NCBI GenBank assembly: GCA_910589415.1
Contig: OU342632.1
Span: forward strand, 41,467,341 to 41,531,340
Length of the DNA: 64,000 nt
From: Malachius bipustulatus
Taxonomy: Eukaryota > Arthropoda > Insecta > Coleoptera > Melyridae
Reading direction: 5' to 3'
Shown here one piece after another: positions 58,947 through 64,000 of the stretch (the stretch's first letter is position 1; each line of letters begins with the position of its first letter). The position numbers were made by a program, and so were the translations under genes. The notes beneath the pieces are model-generated. The model did not search any database and was not told the DNA's origin. It worked only from the letters and a program-made list of their open reading frames with translations.

Positions 58947-61172
58947 TACAGGGTGTCCCTGAATTGGTGTTACAAACTTAAAGGGGGGATAGTATACGTC
59001 CAAAAAAATTCAAACTTTTTTTAAACATACCCTTTAAAATGTATCGTTTTTTAGATACAGGGTGTTCAAGTTGAAAAAATTAATTCGTTTTTTGCGGATA
59101 ACTTGGGAACCGCTTGTCGCACGGATACCAGCTTTTGTACAAATAGAAACCTTAAAAAAGTAATAATTTCTAATGCCAAATGATTGGCTTTGCATAAAGC
59201 AGTGGCGGAGATTTTAGGGTTGACAAGGTTTTTTCGCCCCTATTTTCTACGTCACTGGGAAGATAGCTGCTTTGGAAACATTTTATAAAATTTTAGAGTT
59301 TTTTACGCAAAAAATTATTCTTTGTAATTTTTTGTGAAACTAACCATTTTTGAAAAAAGGGTATTTTATGATCAAAAAATTAAACTCATAGACACAAAAT
59401 TTTAATCAATTGGAAAACCATTGGCACCATAACGAAAGATAAATTGAATTTTAAAGATTGTTATTAACAAGATTCAATTTAACAAAACTTAAGTATTAAC
59501 AATAATTTCAAAATTTTTATCATTGTTTAGTGGTTAATTTGTTTTCAAAAGATGTTCGAAGTGTCCACCTTGTGCATTGATGCAAGCGCGCAGTCTTTTT
59601 ATAAAATTTGTTCTAGTTTTTTGAAAAACTTGGGGAGAGTTTCGAGTTGTCCCAAATGCTTCCGTTATGCGCTGCCGAAGTTGTTCTCCAGAGTTTATGG
59701 AATTAGCATAAACCATATTTTTGACATGTCCCCACAAAAAAAATCGGCTGCATTTAAATCGGGTGACCGCGGCGCCCAAAATATTGAAGCATCAGCTCCT
59801 TTGCCAATCCATCTACCAGGAAATTGCTGATGTAGAAAGTGCCCGACTGCAAGACTGAAGTGGGCTGGTGCACCGTCATGCTGGTACCACATTTGTCACC
59901 GAAGTTGCAAATTAACAACCTCCAAAAGTTCGGGCAGGTAATTTTGAAGAAAGTTCAAATATTCATCACCTCCTAATCTTCGAGGTAAAAAAAAATGGCC
60001 CAAGCAAATAATTCCCCACAATCCCTGCCCAGACGTTTACCGAAATTTTTTCTTGGAATTTGGTTTGAATAATGGCATGGGGATTTTCATCATTGTCAGC
60101 GTATACATGTCAATTGAGCAAATTTAGTATCCCATCTTTTGTAAACGTTGCTTCGTCAGTAAACAAAATCGTTCTAACAAAATTTACATTCCTCACATGA
60201 AGATCTATCGATCGCCGGCAAAATTCTAATCGAGGCTGATAGTCTTCTGGCTTAATGCCTGTACTTTTTGGTAGTGAAATGGACGAAGGCCGTTTTCTTT
60301 AACAATTCGGTTAACTGTTGTTTTTGGTAATCGTACTCGACTAGCAACTTTACGCACGTTTGGGGATTAATTTCGATTTGTTGCAAAACTTGGGCTTCCA
60401 AGTTAGGGGTTCTTTCTAATTGTCTGCCACGAGTACAGTTATTTGGAATAGCAGTACCGGTTTCAGCAATTCTTCCATGAATCCTTATGAACGTTCTAAC
60501 AGAAGGAATTCGTCTTTCCGGGTATAACTGCATGTACCTTCTTTGAGCTGCATTTGCATTGCCTCGACAGTAGCCATTTGTAAAGTGAATACCTGCGTAT
60601 TCTTGATTGGTAAAATTTACAAGGTTGTGATTATTCATTATTAAAAATCATTCAATAATTTAGACTACGGTAAACTGCACTTCAACTACAAAATTTAAAC
60701 ATTTTTTTTTACTGTCAAGAGAAATATCATTTTATCAGCGTTTATGTCATTTTATGCAAGGCGGACATTTCGAACATCTTTTGAAAACAAATTAACCACT
60801 AAACAATGTTAAAAATTTTGAAATTGTTAACACTTAGAGTTTTGTTAAATTGAATCTTGGTAATAACAATCATTAAAAGTCAATTTATCTTTCGTTACGG
60901 TGTCAATGGTTTTCCAATTCATTAAAATTTTGTGTCTTTGAGTTTAATTTTTTGATCATAAAATGCCTTTTTTTTCAAAAATGGTTAGTTTCACAAAAAA
61001 TTACGAGGAATAATTTTTTGCGTAAAAAACTCCAAAATTTTATAAAATGTTTCCAAAGCAGCTATCTTCCCAGTGGCGTAGAAAATAGGGCCAAAAAAAC
61101 CTTGTCAACCCCAAAATCTCCGCCACTGCTTTATGCAAAGCCAATCATTTGGCATTAGAAATTATTACTTTT
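58947..61172 (-). mobile_element. Mariner-like element with ~400-bp inverted repeats, right end lost
   Basis: The left end is TACAGGGTGTCCCTGAATTG. From 59158 to about 59565 the sequence returns inverted at 60772-61172 (GTTTTCAAAAGATGTTCGAA; TCATTGTTTAGTGGTTAATT; AAGCAGTGGCGGAGATTTT). The outer ~210 bp of the left side has no partner on the right, so the right terminus is deleted or replaced. A transposase pseudogene lies between the repeats. Confidence 0.85.
59534..60638 (-). pseudogene. Mariner-like transposase, inactivated
   Basis: Read on the minus strand from the ATG at 60638 (MNNHNLVNFTNQEYAG): an N-terminal helix-turn-helix domain of DUF4817 type (NANAAQRRYMQLYPERRIPS, IAETGTAI), then the catalytic core in pieces: LFTDEATFTKDGILN (first D, near 60150), VNVWAGIVGNYLLGPFF, QHDGAPAHFS (second D, near 59870) and PRSPDLNAADFF (third D, near 59745). 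This is a DDD triad with about 43 residues between the last two acids. Stops (for example just before the QHDG block) and frameshifts occur through the core. The enzyme would cut and rejoin the element ends; this copy cannot make it. Confidence 0.82.
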
Positions 61173-61308
61173 AGTGTATTTTTTAACAAAAAAATACACT
61201 ATTGAGGACGACATCACTTTCCAAAAATCACCCAAACTCATCAAATGTCCACCGATCATGACCCCCAGATTACGAAAAAGTGGTTTTCCAAAATTCACCT
61301 GCCCACGA

Positions 61309-61349
61309 TATATATATATATATTTATATATATATATATATATATATAT
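61309..61349. repeat. (TA)n microsatellite
   Basis: About 40 bp of TA with one TTT interruption. Overlapping frames of I-Y repeats are artefacts. Confidence 0.95.
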
Positions 61350-61617
61350 TTACGGTACAATTCAGGCTCCGGCCATGTAATTTTTGCGGTTTACTGGGAC
61401 TCCGGCGTCACCCGGCGTCCGATATACGGATCCCCAGTGACATCTTCAATTTAAAACTGCCAATCGGTTCCTCAGGTGATATGTAACTAGTTTTCATCGA
61501 AAAATCGAGGAGCCTGACTAAATCCATTATCTGATTGGCGTATAAGTTGTAGTTCATCGTGTATTTAGATAGAGACGCTGCATACGATTGAGTGTATATA
61601 CAAGTGGGAACCCAGAA

Positions 61618-61735
61618 CGGTTTACTCGGCACTTGTATAAAATGTTTTAAGTAGAAAGGGTTACCTGGCACCGTTTATAAATGATACTTGGAGGATCACT
61701 GGGCGCTGTTTATAAAAATGATACTTTCAGGTTTA
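61618..61735. repeat. Three imperfect ~45-bp repeats
   Basis: GGTTTACTCGGCACTTGTATAAA, GGTTACCTGGCACCGTTTATAAATGATACTT and GATCACTGGGCGCTGTTTATAAAAATGATACTT follow each other. No ORF. Confidence 0.6.
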
Positions 61736-61749
61736 CTCGAAGTAAAGCA

Positions 61750-62397
61750 GTTCATTCATACAAACACGACTATTAGCTCCTAAATCAAATAAAAAAAATT
61801 ACCCACGGTCTACCCATATAATGCTCTTCAATTATAGGAAAACACCGATGAGGTAATAGGGTTGATATGAAAATTAATCTCTTTTATATTCAGTTTTAGA
61901 TTTAAATCTACATAATTATATAACATACAATTATGTACCTACCTAATTTTTAAAGGGCCATGTTAATAATTCAGATCAGTATGGCCAGTCGCACGTCACT
62001 ACAATTTTTACATTATTACATTTCATTTTTCTTATAGTTTCATAATTTGTGGTTCTTTTCTTTTGTGGAAAAGTACTTCAGGATCTAAGTAAAACTTGCA
62101 CAGAAGAATGATTTCTTTGTTTCACGCGTCCTCATAAGGCGACTGTCACTATTGGGCTATTCGAGTAGGGTAAGGAATAAGGGTAATGAATAATTTAAAA
62201 AAATCGTCCAATAATTAATGGGCCATCTAAATGGTAAATACAGTTATGGCGAAGCAAATATCTCCCTATTACTGATGATTTTCCTAGTACTATGATCTTC
62301 CACACTATCCTAGTAGTTACCTATGTTACATAGAATGCCTGAGTGCGACTGATGGCCACTGATCTGAATAATGACCAAAAAATGAATTTTCGAATAT
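61750..62397. other. Intergenic DNA, no supported gene
   Basis: AT-rich, no coding frame or repeat structure resolved. Confidence 0.35.
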
Positions 62398-63260
62398 ACA
62401 AGGTGTTTCTAAAAGAAGTACCGCAAGTTGGAGGGCGTGTAGATGAAGCTTAGATATTAAGAAAATTCAAATTATTTTTTTTTTCGAAAATGTTTTTCAA
62501 CCGAGACACAGGGTGTCAAAAAAATTTATTATTTTAAATTTTTGACGATATCTTAGGAACTGTTTGAGATACAGAACCCAGCTTTTGTACACATCTTGTC
62601 ATTAATATTATCTACGTAAAGAGGGCAAATTAAAAAAAAATATATGTGGCAGTGAAACAATTACATAAAAAGTATAAAAAACACTGTGTTAAAAGGGCTA
62701 TTAGCCCTGGTGTTATTAATAGTTATACAAGGTGTCGCTAAAAGGTACCACCCACGCTCGACCACAGATTCGTGAGTAAAAAATATGACGATTAACCGAA
62801 ATTATCCATGTCCAAAAAGGCACCCTTTTCGAGATGCATACCATAAAAGGAGGTCAACTATAGCGGGTAATTATAGTTTTACAAACATTAACGTACCGGG
62901 TGTTCCTGTTTTTGATGTCACGCGTTACTTTTTACTACGGAACTTTTTTGTCCGCACGCCACTGATTGATTCTGTATTTTTTATTCAAAGGCTAAAGTAT
63001 TCCTAAACTTTTTGCTCTTTTATAAAAGAATCGTACTTGCATCGTTTTACCGTAATTAATTCTTTATTATGGATCTATACTACTGAAAATGTACCTATTT
63101 CTGAAAATTTCTATGTTAATTTAAATTATTATTTCAACAACAACGTTCCACCACAGATTCCTGGTTGTGTCAAATTGTACCGATTTAACTGAAATTATTT
63201 ATGCCTAAAATGGCCCTTTTTTCAAGATACAGCTCTTACAAAATAAATTTGGAAAATACA
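62398..63260. repeat. Mobile-element end remnants related to the 58947 element
   Basis: TACAAGGTGTTTCTAAAAGA (62398), then ACAGGGTGTCAAAAAAATTT (62511) and CCCAGCTTTTGTACA (62578), follow the order seen at 58947, 59055 and 59129. Two further related blocks, 62755-62840 and 63150-63240, share CCACAGATTC and AACYGAAATTAT, and one starts at a TACAAGGTGTCGCT end (62727). Confidence 0.65.
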
Positions 63261-63865
63261 CATTTTTCAAAATACCGAAGTAAATAAAACATAATTAAAT
63301 GAGAAAATTTAGTTTCACCGCCTACTCTGATTACTCTCAAGGTCAATAAATGTAAATAAAGTCATTTCTGTGAAATAAAAATTATTTTTTTTTAATTAAA
63401 ATGAGATTTTCACAAATACGTTTTCGTGGTGTGTAAGTCCATCATTAAATTTAATTATGGGAAAACCATGCAAGATACAAAACTTTAATAACAGGGCAAA
63501 AACTTTGGTAATACTTACGCCTTTGGATAAAAAATATAGAATCAACCAGTGGCGTACGACTAAAAATTCTAGGGTAAAAAATGAGACGTGACATCAAAAA
63601 GAGGAACAGCCTGTATATCAATGTTTGTAAAACTACTCCAGTCTATTGCTATTAACAATAGTAGTAGGCGGTGCAATTTTGAAATTTCTCAGTGTATTTA
63701 TTTTTGACAGTTATTTATAAGGTGCCATGTTTTTAACATCTCCATAGTAACGATAGTTTTAAGTTATTAATTTATGACACTGTCAAGTTTAAAACTCTGT
63801 ACCGCTATAATTTTAGAATCTTTGATCGTAGTTTAGTTCAAAATGAATTTCATTCAAGAAGCTGC

Positions 63866-63938
63866 AAATTCCAGTAAATCTTTCTGGAACATACAATAAT
63901 AATTATTTGTATGTTCCAGAAAGATTTACTGGAATTTT
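63866..63938. repeat. Perfect 31-bp hairpin
   Basis: AAATTCCAGTAAATCTTTCT GGAACATACAA (63866-63896) and its exact inverse (63908-63938) are separated by 11 bp of ATAATAATTA-type sequence. No other match in the window. Confidence 0.9.
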
Positions 63939-64000
63939 TTATTGTAGTTTTACATTTAATTTTCCATCTAAATAAACGTTAATCAAACTGACATTTCTAC

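Noticed and set aside
61174..61486. Small ORFs with IYIY repeats
   Set aside because: They are translations of the (TA)n microsatellite.

Overview
The window looks like AT-rich, repeat-dense nuclear DNA of an insect. The evidence is spliced genes with GT-AG introns that belong to the insect-expanded EcKinase-like family (EcKL, also called CHK-kinase-like or DUF227), surrounded by non-LTR retrotransposons, a mariner-like element, a tRNA-derived SINE, a Crypton-like fragment and many foldback elements. A beetle or similar insect is plausible, but the order is not proven by anything seen here.

Host genes. All recognisable host genes are EcKL genes, and all lie on the minus strand. Five compact two-exon genes (EcKL-1 to EcKL-5, at 3738-5010, 11489-12759, 14388-15683, 22936-24214 and 28604-29902) encode 405-407 residues. 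Exon 1 is 768 nt in four of them and 771 nt in EcKL-5, and the intron is 50-78 nt. A second, more diverged group lies at 38216-58398: EcKL-6 (exon 1 at 42904-43680, probably joined to exon 2 at 38216-38668), EcKL-7 (55592-56377 joined to 53743-54192), and an orphan second exon (57946-58398) that nearly duplicates the second exon of EcKL-6. In every gene the single visible intron is phase 0 and falls just after the HGDxWxxN catalytic motif, so the DxQ metal-binding motif starts exon 2. The group-2 introns are long and full of mobile DNA. EcKL-1 and EcKL-2 are recent tandem duplicates whose 3' flanks were copied with them, including a small ORF with a signal-peptide-like start that is open in one copy and broken in the other.

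Mobile DNA. A CR1/Jockey-type LINE with a directly repeated 715-bp 5' end occupies 5578-10416. Other LINE pieces lie at 1908-2680, 40830-41050, 44590-45000, 44930-46400, 46560-46765 and 47460. A 4.1-kb nested palindrome (17516-21613) is one foldback element holding three more. Further foldback or TIR elements occur at 12991, 16060, 17024, 24490 (with a SINE inside), 25559, 34688, 35625, 37023, 38753, 49355, 53386 and 55209. A mariner-like element with inverted repeats of about 400 bp and a dead transposase spans 58947-61172. The region 48820-53340 is a less AT-rich island with ~140-bp tandem repeats and no convincing gene.

How it fits together. The host content is one tandem, co-oriented family of predicted small-molecule kinases (ecdysteroid or xenobiotic phosphorylation). 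It appears to have grown by local duplication in repeat-rich DNA that has spread the genes apart and placed foldback elements in introns and 5' flanks. I see no bacterial genes, CRISPR array or functional tRNA gene.
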